64,000 nucleotides of DNA from Anaspis maculata (taxonomy: Eukaryota > Arthropoda > Insecta > Coleoptera > Scraptiidae): positions 22,832,635-22,896,634 of the forward strand of contig OX421967.1 of assembly GCA_949128115.1 (NCBI GenBank), read 5' to 3'. A model generated the notes under the pieces. It was not told the origin of the DNA. It made no database searches and saw only the letters and a program-made list of their open reading frames with translations. Below, one piece after another: positions 1 to 13,200 of the stretch; the first letter of the stretch is position 1, and each line of letters opens with the position of its first letter. The position numbers were made by a program, and so were the translations under genes.

Positions 1-629
1 AACAACATTACCGTTTATGTCAAATAGACTAAAAATCACGAGTTTCACGGAAATTGTGGTGGAATTATGTCGATTACTGTGGAAACTGTGTTTGCGCCTC
101 AGCTTGTGTCTTGAACAATAACGTCCAGTGCCCATTTTGAAGCCCTCGAGGGTGCCATCAAGAATTCGCTTCTGGGAGAAAATTGGCGAAGTATAGGTGC
201 TGGGCATGGACCCCATAACGTTCAGCTTTGCGGAGAAGACGTGAATTTAATTTCAAAAACCACATAATATGGAAGCATTGTGAACTATTCCTGGTTTTTG
301 AAAGAAGTACCCACACTCTGGAAGACTGGGAACTCTGGGAAGCTACCTACACTCTTCTAATTTTTGTGTGGAGGGATTCATCGGCGTGATTACTTGATTT
401 CACTGCTCAGGACATCGTACTGGAACAAGAAATTTGCGGAACTTGTGAAAGGTGAACTACATCCACTCCATACTTGCAATTTGCAAAGTTAATTTCGGTA
501 ATTTTTTCATTTTTGACAGGAACAGCCGACACATCAACATATCCTATCTTGACAAAAACGCACCAACATAACCTATCTTTCGAAGCCAGACGCTCAGGCG
601 CACACTAGGCAGTTGGACGTGAAGTCTAC
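1..629. other. Intronic sequence, nothing recognised
   Basis: This lies 3' of the last visible Wnk exon in the sense of transcription and is presumably intron. No coding exon with splice sites, tandem array or terminal repeat could be supported on either strand. Confidence 0.4.
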
Positions 630-689
630 AATGCCAAACTGTGAAATTTGCCCAGCCTACTAGAATCACGGTACAAGTGAACCTACTAT
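630..689 (+). repeat. R1 repeat family, right-end fragment
   Basis: The segment ends GTACAAGTGAACCTACTATA, preceded by TTTGCCCAGCC and CTAGAATCACG. The same terminus closes the copies at 15777 and 46829, so this is the right end of a dispersed element, called R1 here. Confidence 0.7.
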
Positions 690-734
690 AAATAGGATAA
701 GAAGTGTGATCAAACAGAAAAGACGTTGACCAAC

Positions 735-1220
735 CTTAAACCTAGAGACACGCCTCTCTTTCTCTACATTTAGAGGATGAGCAGCAGCTGCGACACTGGG
801 AGTTGACGTCGTCACCAAACCACACACAACATTTTCGCCTCCGTTATCAGACGGCGACAGACTAGTCAGTTCTTTTGGCGTTGTTACGGTAACAACATCT
901 GTTTGTAGTTGTTGCTGTTGTGCCACAAACTGTTGCTGAACTTGTTGCTCAATCACAATTTCCGAACGCGAATTGATCCGTTTTAGTTGGTCGTTGAGTT
1001 CGGTCATCCGGTTGTTACTGTTGTTGTTACTGTTCTTAGCAGAAGCGTCGAAAGATGGCGCGTGTTGTTGAGGTTGTTGTTGTTGTTGTTGCTGCTGCTG
1101 CTGCTGAGGTAAACCACCCACAGATGCCGCCAGCGGATTGTCCATCTCGAGGACGGGAGAGAGCACTTCCGAGGTGACTGTGCCGCTTCCTGGAGCGCTA
1201 CCTGACGGTTCCAATTGGAG
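735..1220 (-). CDS. Wnk: Wnk exon ending in an RF-x-(V) motif; coding continues off the left edge
   Basis: A 162-codon, phase-0 exon (acceptor TTTGCAG ending 1221). It encodes [20 protein letters not shown], an eleven-Gln run, an Asn/Ser stretch, then a conserved-looking helix ([20 protein letters not shown]) with a Gln-rich continuation. It ends in KERRVSRFK. The likely donor is AAG/GTTGGT (GT at 734-733), so the residue after R-F-K comes from the next exon or, if the site is read through, is Val. R-F-x-V is a SPAK/OSR1-binding sequence, and RRVS before it is a basophilic site. The next exon was not found in 1-734, so the C-terminus of the kinase is missing. Confidence 0.85.
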
Positions 1221-4200
1221 CTGCAAATCAACAGAGAATAGGTATATCGTAGAGAAACAACGGCTGCTAAATTCAGAAGCTACACGATTCACGCGAAATC
1301 TCTAAACGCCGGCCAAAAGCCATGTGATCAGTGCCAGTCCAATCAATTCATTTTGCTGCACGTCGTACGGTTTGTTTGAAATATCTGAATGGATCATAGT
1401 TCAGGTATTTTAGGTGTTTCAATAGAGACGTGAATGAACTGATGACCGACTAAAAGTATGCAAAAACGACCCTGCACGGTTTCGACTAGAGAATATCAGA
1501 AGTCCCTTCCGATACCACGCGAGCTTCCCCGTTTCCCCAGGCTTTCCTTCCACCATTATTTCCCATGCCTACCTATAAGACAGCGTCCTATGTGTACTAT
1601 GCACCGAAGCAAATAATCATCATTAATATTGGTCATGTAACTCATATACGATGTGTCTGATATCGCTATTTGTCAACGAGGGATTGACGCAGGGTGAACT
1701 ACTACCTACAGTAGATCTATTCCTTCTCACTACGTGACCTTTAGTCCTTCCAGCGTAACTGCGCTGGAGTGACCTGAGAGATTTTGTTTTCAAGTTTCTA
1801 AATCTTAACTAAACTGGTCAGCAATTAAAGTGGATCACCCAGAAATTTGACTTCACTTTAAATGGAAATGTCTGCGTCTGATAAGGCTTTCCCAAGAAAC
1901 GCGATGCCGTTGCTCTAAAGAAAGTGTTGCAATGGAAGCAGCGACTTTTCGGCCTGCTCCAGCCGAAAACCACGCCAAGTGCTGAGAAATTGGCTAAACA
2001 TAGAACGTCAAATTGTGTGAAAAGTTGAATATTCCAATTTTCAAAGAACCCAGTACTTTGAAGTTGCGTATTGAATTGAAATTATTGTGATTTGTGGTCC
2101 GTGCGGTTTTGTTGTCTAAACGACGGTAGCACGTGGCCCCCCAAGTTGCATTTCCAGACATGAAACGGCTCATTTTTTTCAACATTATGATGTAAATCTG
2201 ACAGGCAACTGATTCAGTTTTTGGACAAGCCGGTTTTACACCACGTAAGAAGACACAATGCTAAGCTAGACAATTTGCCCAGGTCACTCGAATCACGCCT
2301 CCGCTGGAAGGCCCCTATCAAATGTACGCTCTCTGTTTCAATTTGAAACCAAGGACATCTTTTATTGATTATTAGTCTTTTAAATAATTTTATCGCTGAT
2401 CCTTCACGTCAAAGCAGGCGATATCGTCACGCTTCATAGCACGCAAGAAAAAAGAAACTTACTTTGTTGATAGCGTTCGTCAGGAGAGATTCTTGTGTTT
2501 GGGGCAGCTGCTGCTGCTGTTGCGGAAACTCCACGCCGGTCACGAGTGACTGTGGACTCGAAGGTGCCTGTTGGTGTGCGGAAAATTGTCATTCATTAAA
2601 TAAAAAGCGAGTCATCACGGCGAAGCGGTGCGATTGATCTTATCACTGATAACGACCTCAAGCTTGCCGACTTTAGTACTTATTCAAAAGATATTCAAAC
2701 TCACACGGTCGTTTTCATTCATATTAACAGGAAAGTGAGATTGTATAAAACGTTATACACAAACACTTAACTAATAAAACAACACAGACACACAGAGAGG
2801 ACAAGCACAAAATAGGAACTAACTCTTATCAATGTTACATTGAATTATAAAAACACGATTTCTTTGCTTCGATAAAAACAGAATAAAAACGCTACTCACG
2901 GTTGTTCTGGCGGATGGAATCGAAGACAATTTTTGCTGCAAGTTCTGGAGATGGGCGTCGTACTTGACGTCCATCTGAGGCGTAGAGACTTGGCTGCCTC
3001 TGTTTGAACCGCAACTGCAAATTCGTACTGCATTATTCAAATTCACAAGAAATCAGTTCGGCTTTTTTATTGAAAAAACAAAATACAAATATGAAGTTCA
3101 GCAACGCTAGTTCGGTATACTACTTGGATGGGTAGCCGGCACTGATGAGCAACCCGAAGCTTTTGAAGTGAAATCGAGCGAAGAATATTGAATAACAGTT
3201 TAATAGTAATTGTCGTCCAGGATACTACCAGGAGCCGTATTCTCCAACTCGCTATGCACTCGAACCGACAGATATCGCTATCGGTAGCTAGGCAAGCACC
3301 ATTGTGATTGGCTTTTGCTTGACTACCGATAGCGATATCTGTCGGTTCGAGTGCCTAGCGAGTTAGAGAATACGGCTCCTGGATAAGTAGCCGGCAATGA
3401 TGAGAACTCAACAAAGAAATTTTTATTCACAATCACTATAATTATTGATTGCATCACTTAAATAAGGGCGGAAAGTGTCTCATTACTAACTCCTCGGGAA
3501 AATGAAGAAATGATAGTCGTAATAAAAAAATTCCAAAAGAATGCATCTAAACAAAAAATCAGTACTATCTGCACCAAGTTTCAGCAAAATTGAACGCTGA
3601 TCAGGTGTAGTTGAAGACATCAGATTCAAACTTTCAAACTCCTGTAATCATGTAGAATACATAACTGTTAATTAAACAGTATACATGGTGTTTCAATGGA
3701 AACGAGCCATAGAGTATGAATCTTGCCAATGTTATCCTCCTTCTCGAATAGCTAAAAATTCTGCAGTGCGATTCATGGCGATTTTGTTTATGTTACAGGG
3801 AATTCAGTTCTGCACAAATCTTCGAATTTTCAAAGATAAGTTATTATTTTCACAATAGTTTGAGCTACTTTCATTCAAAGGTGCATGTTGTAGTGTTCTG
3901 TTCATTAGTAGAAGTTAGAGCCGCGCCGGGCCGGCTCAGGTTCAAATCGATTTTTCAAAGTCGAGAAACAAATTATAGTGGATGATTTTCTTGAAGAATA
4001 CACACTTCAATTCAATGGCCCCTGAAAATTTTTTAAAGATGAACACCTCTAACAATGAAAAAGTCATCAAAATTGTCAAAAAAAGAAAAAACAGGTTTTC
4101 TCGATAACTTGTTCAAACTTGTTTTCATCCAAATTTACATATCGGATTCGAGTTTAGGAGATTGAATTTAGTCGGAAAAGATACTAAACTTGTCGTGATC

Positions 4201-7200
4201 GGTTCTACATGGCCAGAAAAACAAAATGGATCACCTAGCAGAGCTTCTCCCCCCAACATTGATCGACTCTTTTTATGCCAAAATGGTATCAGCGGGGTAT
4301 GAAGCATCGAATCATAACGCATTTGCTTCCAGTTGCAATTTTTTACCCCCCCTCCCTCCAATAACTCAAAACCCCCGGGTGCGATTTTGGATATGTTGTA
4401 GAGCACTCAATTCTGAACGAAACATCAAATTTTCAGGACATCCATATTTTTTCCGAGGTTAAAATCTATCTTTCTTGTACTAAAAAAGTATTTAAATTTT
4501 TTTCAAAAACCCCTTTTTCACCTAAAATACTCCGAATGTCCAATTTAATGGGGAAGAGGTTGAGAATTGAAAAAAAAAAGTTTTCAGAGAGAGAATTGAA
4601 TTCCCTTTAATCCGATGAATCACAAGGTGGTGTCTAGTTGAATTTTGAAGTTGGGGTGGGGGAGAGCAAAGGGATGAATTTGGATAGCACTTTTTCAACC
4701 ACAAATTCTCTTTTTCGATGCTTTTTAGGATGGAACTGTTTAAATTAGAGAATTTAGGGGTCGAGAATATTAAATTGGACAGAACAGAATTTTAGAAAAC
4801 ATAGGGGTGGGGTTAAAAATTAAGGAAATATTTTTTCAGAAAGATTTCAATTCTCTGTAATTTGATGTATCGCAAGGTAGGTGGTGCCTTTTGAAATTTC
4901 GAAGTTGGGGTGGGTGGAAGTGGGGTTGAAGATAGAAATTTGCCAAAGTATGCTTTAGATGTCCCCCTTGAAACAAAAATTCGACGGGTCTCGGGAAATT
5001 TCCTAAATTTCACCAGGCAAAAATTTCTTCAGGGTGGCTCGTTTCCATTGAAACACCCTGTACAAACCAAGATTGTAAACTTATTACAGCAGGCTAGGGC
5101 CTTCCCTAAGCCTTCGTGCTCTTCCGGGGAGTTGATGGAACAGACCAGAGGCCCTATTTTCGGAATCGGGGAACAGATCATCAGGGGCCCTATTAGCTGC
5201 GTTCCTTTTATCATCTGAACTGAGAATTCTCACTTCAGTTGCTAGTTGTGTCTCTTTCCCTCTCATGCAATTCTCGCTTTTCCTCTCTCTAACTGAGGTG
5301 AGATTATCTGATATTTCGTGTAAAAGGAAAGCAGCTATTTTCGGGAAACATGTGATCCGTTCCTATGCGAAGTTGCTAAGCAACCAGGGCTGTGATTGGC
5401 TGTCACCTAGGCAACATCACCTGATGATCTGTTCCCCGGTTCCGAAAATAGGGCCCCAGGTGATGTTGCCTAAGTGACAGCCAATAACAGCTCTGGTTGC
5501 CTAGCAACTTCGCATAGGAACGGATCACACGTTTCCCGAAAATAGGGCCCCAGCTGGACTCACCGAGCCGCAATGTGACGCTTTAATGCTTGATGTTGGT
5601 CCATTCAAGCATTGGGACCACAAAGCGCTCGGTAGATCAGGATTTAGCCAGACTCCCAACGCAGGTGCAGGTATAATACGCAGTGCCTGCGCTGGTCCGT
5701 GCTTGGCTCTGCCTTCGATCACCGCCCATGCTTGCGATTATTCTCTACACATTGCCGTACTCCTGGCCACCCATCTGAGAGCGATTCATTAGCCGGTTCA
5801 GAATTGGACGGGGTTCGCCTGCTCAGTCACCCATCCAAATTCTGGCCCGGCTTCGCGTTGCTACAGGTGAGTTTCGTATCACACCCTATGTGGTCTCCAA
5901 TATTATACTATCTTACTACCATATCGTGACAAGAAATCAAAAAAATAATAGCACCAACCTGTCAGAAACCTGCTTCAACCCGTCAGGCGGCAACGGTGGT
6001 TTCTTCATGTCGATAGGCGCGGAGCTTTGGTACTGCTGAACCTGCTGCACGGCAGCCTGCTGCTGATACTGTTGCTGCGGTTGCGTTTGCATCACCAAAT
6101 TTTGCACCGAAGCCGAAGACGGAATCTGTTGAGGCGGTTGTTGATACATGACATTCTGAGCAATCTCAACAGTTTTTTGAATGTTCAATATCAACTGAGG
6201 CTGTTGCTGCTGCTGTTGAGGCGGCGGTTGCTGTTGTTGATACACTTGCTGTTGAGGAGGAGGCATTACGAGATTCTGTTGTGGCGGCTGCGGTTGAGAC
6301 ATGGTCAACTGTTGAGTCACCGCCTGGGTGACGTACTGTTGCGGCGGAGGCATGGTCGTCGCGGGTTGAGGCATGCTCATTGGCTGCGGCATGGTCATCG
6401 GTTGAGACATCGGAACTTGAGCCATGGGCATAGTTATCGGAACTTGCTGCTGCTGCTGCTGTTGCTGGGGAGCGACGTGTTGTTGAGTAACCGGCACTTG
6501 CTGCTGCGGCTGCATCGGAATCTGTTGTTGAACATGAGTCACCGGGACTTGCTGTTGTGGTTGAGATATGGGCACTTGCTGCTGCTGCATCGGCATTTGC
6601 TGAACAACAGGGATTTGTTGAGCCATCGTCTGCGGCGGTAACTGCTGCATCTGCTGTTGGGGAGGCGGCATTTGCTGTTGTTGTTGTTGCTGCTGCTGCT
6701 GCTGCACCGACACAGGTGGTTGTTGTTGAATCTGCGGTTGTGGTTGAACAACACCAACTGGTTGTTGCATTTGTTGCGCTTGCACAACGCCTACGGGTTG
6801 TTGCGTCTGCACAACCCCTACGGGTTGCTGTTGAGCATGCGGCAACTGCGCAGCCTGCGCAAACGACTGTTGCGAATTCGAACTCGGCAAGTTTTGCTGC
6901 TGAGGCTGTTGCTGCTGCGGCTGAGTGGCAACCGGCGCTGGCGCCGCTTGGTAATTGGGCGGTGACGCGACAAACTGCTGAGTCGATTTAGCCGAAACCA
7001 CCTCAACAGCGGACGTTACTTTTTTCGCTTCGCTTGCAACGGCGGAAGTGTCAGACTGGCTGCTCTCCTTCTTCGGATGGCTGCTGTGCTTCAAATTGTC
7101 CAGGCTGATCTTCAACTGTTCCAGAGTGTTGATCATTTCCGGACCGCAAACGACGGCGTTTTCTGCGTTCAACATGGCCGCAGTCGAGTCCTCTTTCAGC

Positions 7201-10200
7201 GAGGACACGCTCAGTTTCTGTTCCGCCTGGCGGCTTTCCAGATCCAAACGGGAACTGATCGATTCGACCGGAGCGGAAGTTTTACGCATGACTTCCGTTT
7301 TGACCACGACTTCCTGTTTGATTTCCATTTTCACGACTTCAGGTTGCTGTTGCTGGATTGTCTCGGTTGAAAGTGGTGCGACTCCGGCAGCTGCTTCTTT
7401 CGCCGCGGCATCACACTCGCCGCCGACCTATGATATTTAGAGAGTGAGATTATGATTTCACGATGAAGTTTGGAGGGCGATTAAAAATCCAATATGGCAA
7501 ACATGATGCATGAACTTATTTTTAGTGGATCATGAATAGTCGACGTCCGTGAAATGTTGCCATGCAGTTTGATCAATTTTACTTGACTCTGAATGAGCCC
7601 GACTGGAGCGATCCCGTTGAACTACAAAAGTAAATGCAAGTGATTTTCTTTTAATAACTCGAACGTGTACGTAACGCTGTGTCAAACGTGTCATGTAATT
7701 TATTGCAATTCCTAGACAAATCACTGTTATACGTAACGCTGTGTCAAACGTGTCATGTAATTTATTGCATTTCCTAGTCAAATCACTATATGTCGCGACG
7801 CTATAGAATAACTGTTTTAGCGCTGGGCATAACCAGAAACACCCTGTATAACAGAACAGCGTCCATGTACAAAGAATGATCAATATTCTGACGTTCATGA
7901 AATTCTGGAGTATCTCTTAGGATTGCGAATTATTTTTCGGTGGTATTTTTTTATTGCACGTACTTGCTTATTTACGTTCATTTTAAATTTCTTACTATTG
8001 ATTTTTTTTACAATATTTCTTAAAATTGATTGTGTGATCTGTTTCCTGTGCTTGGGAGGAAGGAAAGAAATGCATTATTATTATTATAGATTAATAGGGA
8101 GTTTGGACTCGATTTGAGAGCAGAATTTTAGTATTAGAACACTAGGCCAGGCGGTAGGTCATCAGAAAAAATTCCGACCAAAGCTTTTGTTATACAATGC
8201 TTTCAAAGTTTTTTTTAAGTTGAAGTTTGTTTTCTCCTTATCGGCACTTCTTGTGCCATAGGAGTTTGCTGCCTTTTATTTAGTTTTGATACAAGCTGAA
8301 AAATTCCGTTTAAACAGCACAACACCCAGACCTTCTGCCCGAGAATCGAGCCCGGGAGCTCTGCTTGCCGAGCGAACAAGCAGTCCACTCGACTAGCGGG
8401 CCGTCTATACAATGCTTTTATGGTGTTGAACTCTTCGTAAGGTTGGTAGGTATCTACCACTGAGTTTCCGCCCAAAAACGAGTTGTGCTGATTCCTCCAC
8501 ATCTGCGCAAAGGTAAAGGATGTCTTGAAGGTGCAAAAAGACCTGGGAAATCCCCGTGCCTTTTCGTTATATTTGCCTCGATGCCAACTCACATCTCTTA
8601 CGCAAACATTGGAAGCATTTGTCATCATCTCTGTGCCACTTTTAATGTGAAAAAAAAAGATTTCTTTGTGCGGGTCAAATAAATCACATTTAATTGTTTT
8701 TCCATACAAGAGAACCATCGGGTAGGTAACATGTATTTTGGTTCTTCTCTAACAACTCGTATCCACTGAACCCATTTATGGCGTTAAAATTTAAATCATA
8801 GCATATTTGAAGATGTTGCCCGTCAAGAAGCGAATATTTTTTCATTGTCTGTTCAGCAGCAATTTTTTCAATTTTACCAAACACCGTTTGCGAAAATTTT
8901 GAAGGAATGATAAGCTGAAACTGTTCGCTAACGATATCATGTCTGGCTTAACCGCGGCACGCACTTGGAAGTCTAGAAAACTGATTTCTTTTCGAGCGGT
9001 TCTATTTTACCCGCGTGCGGCCGTGCCTACTTGACATAGACCGGACTGATTACACGAGCTTGAAAATGTACTCTCTTCCAGCTTTAAAAGACGACCATTA
9101 TTAATAAACTAATACATATATAATTTATTCATAAATCGATGTACAAAGTTTTATTGATAATAGTCGTATTTAAAAGCTGGAAAAAAGTACATTTCCAAGC
9201 ACTTGTAATCAGTCAGGTCTTTGTCAAGTAGACACGACCGCACGCGGGTGAAATTGAGCCGCTCAAAAAGAAATGAGTTTTCTAGACTTACAAGTGCGTG
9301 CCGCGGCTAAGCCAGACATGATATCGTTAGCAAACAGTTTCAGCTTGTAATTCCTTATAAAATGTTTGCAAACGGTGTTTGGTAAAATTGAGAAAATTGC
9401 TGCTGAACAGGCGGGTGAAAATTATTTAGTGCAAGCGGTACACCAGGAATATCAAGAAAAAGTGGCATTTGATGATACAAGCAAGCCACTTTGCATATTT
9501 GTTGTCTAGACCCATCAGAAAAATTTGACCCGCAGTTCCTAAGAATTCATCCCTTAGGACCCGAGATATGGGGAGGGGGAGGGAATACTATAAAAAAATA
9601 CCAAACTTTTTCATCCAAACCTGCTGAGGCGTGTTTGCTGTCAAAACTATATAACTCAGACCTCCTCGATACAATGACAATGTCAAAACTCTTGTGCGGT
9701 CACCGGAAGTCGAGTTGAGTCGTCATCTTTGAAAATTAGAGCCGAAGGTCAAAATTACAAAGTAGGCTTCAATTATCTTCATGATGGGTATCGATTCTTA
9801 AGTTCTTGGGGTCGCTGAAGACGTATAAAATGAAACAAAAACGATTGAGTACACCTCGCGCCCATATGGTCTACCTATGGGCCCAGAAATCAGGCAAGCG
9901 AGAAAAATCCTACAAATTTTCGAAAATAGAAGTGAAATAATAATGTGAAATAGCTTCAATCTGTACTTGGTGATAATGCTGTGCCAGCTGTTCTATGTGA
10001 AACTCATGATGTTCACCTGTGAGCTGTCAAAAATCCAAAATGGCGCCCATTCAAAACACACAGGGGAATAATTTATCGTGATTTTCTTTAGGGAGCTCCT
10101 ACGTGTCACTAGCTAAGCACATATTGTTTATCAGTGAACAACGACTAGGGAAGTTCCTTACATTATTGGTGGTATTTTGCATCGTTTAAAAGATATCCGC

Positions 10201-13200
10201 CGCGAAACTGTTCCAGGACAGTTTTTGAACAATAGATTGAATACTTGAACAGGAGGAAAAACTTTGCATGTACAATTGAAATTCAGCTCTAATTTTCAAA
10301 GATGACGACTTAACTCGACTTCCGATGACCGCACAAGAGTTTTGACATTGTCATTCTATCAAGGAGGTCTGAGTTATATAGTTTTGACAGCAAACACGCC
10401 TCATCAGGTTTGGATGAAAAAGTTTGGTATTTTCTTATAGTATTTCCTCTCCCTCCTCAAATCTTGGGTTCTAAGGGATGAATTTTTAGGAACTACGGGT
10501 CAAATTTTTCTAATGGGTCTAGACAACAAATACGCAGAGTGGCTTGCTTGTATCATCAAATGCCACTTTTTTTTGCGTACCGCTAGCACTAATTCACTTC
10601 TTAGCTGGCAACATCTTCAAAAATGCTGTAATTGAAATTTTGACGCCGTAAGTGGGTTCAATGGATATGAATTATCAGAAAACTACAAAGAACATGTTGC
10701 CCCATCATTTTCTTCGATGGGGAAGCAATGAAGTGTGATTTATGTGACCCGCACAAGAGCTTTTTTTTTTCAACAGTAAGACTGGCACAGAGATAATGGC
10801 AAATGCTTCCATTGTTTGCGTAATAAGAGTTGTAAGTTTGCATTGAGGAAAATATAACGGAAAAGTACAGAAATTTAACAGGTCTTTTTACATTTTCAAG
10901 GCATCCTTTACCTTTGCGCAGATGTGGAGGAATCAGCACAATTCGTTTTTGGGCGGAAACTCAGTGGTAGATACCTACCGACCTAACGAAGAGTTTGACA
11001 ACATGAAAGCTTTGGTCGGAATTTTTTCTAGATTGTAGTGATTTCACCGACATACGGCCTGGCCTACACTCTGACGTAACAGTGGAGACGGGCCATAATC
11101 CAAGACTGTGGAGAGTTGAAAATTGAGGTTCTTGACAGTCTAAGTCATTCGTACATAAAGCGTTGTATGTACCACGGGCAAGAAGATTATAAGAACATCA
11201 GGAAATTGAAAGTCGCCCGTTTCTCAACGTTCCCTCGTCCTATAATCTACTAATTATAGCTAAATCTCGCTCTCATCTCATTTCTGTTAATTTTCTTTCG
11301 ACCAATTAAAACGAGCGAACATCTTCAAGAAGTTACAAAAGCAAGCGGTGATTCGTGCTAAAGAGCACACAAAGCTGCACGAAAACTTTCCGCTGAAGTA
11401 ATGATTTAAGAGTGAACAGGTGTCGCATGTCGAGTTTGCTTCAGAAATCAAAGTGATTGTTTTGGAAGAGATAGAAAAAAAAACGTTACCTTGTTCTGAC
11501 CGAATATGGCATAAACAAACCCTGCCAAAAACGAAAACATGGAATTTAAATAAATCACTCGTGGTACGTGTACCACGCGTTTTGGGTCCGGATAAAAAAT
11601 CGTCGCGCGTCTAAACAATAACTCAGTCGAACATCAACTCTCTTGGCATCGATGTGAAATCATCGCTCAAAAAAGATAGACGCGGCCGTTCTGTCGCAGC
11701 GACGTACACAAAAGCGTGCCAAGTAAAAACCAGAGGGAGTCAGTCTAGTAATAATATAACAATTGTCCTTGAGACCCTTGGACACCTGTGTGTTCATCAA
11801 AATGCTTTCCAAGTAACACGCACACATCACCATTGAGTTATTAGTTTGCAGACGGATTGAGCGCGTACCAAATCCGCTGCATTAGCTAAAAACACCCCAC
11901 ATCTATATTTGCAAACAAAATCCATTTTGCTCCCAATTATTCAGCTTTCAGTATGTTGCGGGTGCCCCATACGGTATCCTACTCACATCTTCCCAACCAT
12001 TTCCCATTGCTAACCTTATCAATCTACGGCCATCATATGGCACTACATTTCAACTGCAACTCCGTTATCTGCTCCTCTAACCATACACGGTTCACAGCCC
12101 TACAATGCCGCGTATCAAGTTTATAAGAGTCCTTTAGGCATTTCTAAATGATAAATGTGAATTAAAATGTTCTACAACTTCGTGAGGTGCGCTTAGGCGA
12201 GTGCTTGAAAAAAAAGACAGCGAACAAACCTCTCCGCCGCCGAAATCCTTATCCTTGGGATAGTCCAGTTCACCGGACAGAACCGGACTGACCAGGAACC
12301 GCGAGATCTTCCTCTGCGGCACCCTCAGCGCCGCTTGTTTGGCTTCGGGGTCCTTGTCTTCGAGAGGTTCAACCTGAGGCGTCACGCCCTGTTGTTGATC
12401 CTCTGCAGGAGGCGCAACAACTAAAGATGAGTCGTTCCTCAATATGTAAACTGTCAAATCGACTTTCTGACCTGGCAGCAATTTGACGTCCCGGCGAGTC
12501 AAACTGTCGTAGTTGTTCTGCAGTTCGTTCAGGGCGTCGATGTGGTCGAAACTCTCGCCGCGGGGAGGCGCTACGATTTCTTCGATCTTCGTGCCGCTTC
12601 CGTTGTGGTTTCCATCCTGCTGCTGTTTGGCCACAGTGACCACGTCCGCGGCGACGTACGTCGTAGTGACGCTCTGTTCAACCTACAAGTCAACAATGAC
12701 ATTCACAATCGTCGTTCCGAAAAAAGATATACGCGGTTCGCAATCCATTTCTACAGACCAACGGTGGATTTCAAAAAAGGTAAGCCCATCAGTGGTGAAA
12801 AAAAATCATTTTTTGAACAATCACAGAATGATCCATGCCAATTGTGCACTTCCTTTGAATATAATTGAGGGTTCATATGATCAATAGATTTTCTATAGAT
12901 TTCAGGAGTTATTCTTGATCAATCAGCTAGAGCTCGGCAAAAAAAGAAATTACGTAATCATAGATTAGCTTAATTATCTTTTCTGAAACCGGCTGTAAGA
13001 AATGCATTTTTTCATTTCAGGGTTGTGATTTGAAAAATGGGCTGCTATTGACAGGTAGCAGATAGTGATCTTCGACTGTCAACGATGTCAACCCCAACGA
13101 CATCCCTTGCAGGCTGCCAATTTCATGTCATATTTTAAATTAAAGTTGCTAATTAGAGGCGCTTTCGTTTTGCCAGCAGGAGCTGCTCGGGGGTAGATCA

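Larger units (their letters stand above)
8143..11066. mobile_element. 2.9-kb foldback element, TAG...CTA ends with 3-base target duplication
   Basis: The left end TAGGCCAGGCGGTAGGTC and right end GACATACGGCCTGGCCTA are inverted, and both flanks carry CAC (8140-8142, 11067-11069). Long inverted arms follow: 8143-8830 plus 9411-~9745 on the left pair with ~10282-11066 on the right (for example CAACTCGTATCCACTGAACC near 8752 against its complement near 10660). The ~540-base centre is unpaired. The left arm carries two insertions absent from the right arm: a SINE (8204-8405) and a hairpin (8849-9410). No transposase frame was found. Confidence 0.82.

Noticed and set aside
5959..5972. Alternative donor CAG/GTTTCT ten bases inside exon 5959-7427
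   Set aside because: It would leave phase 0, whereas the next exon (3014) needs two bases from its predecessor. The GACAG/GTTGGT donor gives the required phase.
6027..6991. Plus-strand and alternate-frame open frames opposite exon 5959-7427
   Set aside because: Same cause: Gln-codon shadow with Leu/Ala runs and no independent evidence.
8332..8403. Functional tRNA gene on the minus strand
   Set aside because: A-box, anticodon-like stem and T-arm are present, but the acceptor stem is not convincing and the segment is the head of a SINE with target duplications.
8215..8718. 167-codon minus-strand open frame as a gene
   Set aside because: It runs across the SINE boundary and into the arm of the foldback element, so it is chance openness.
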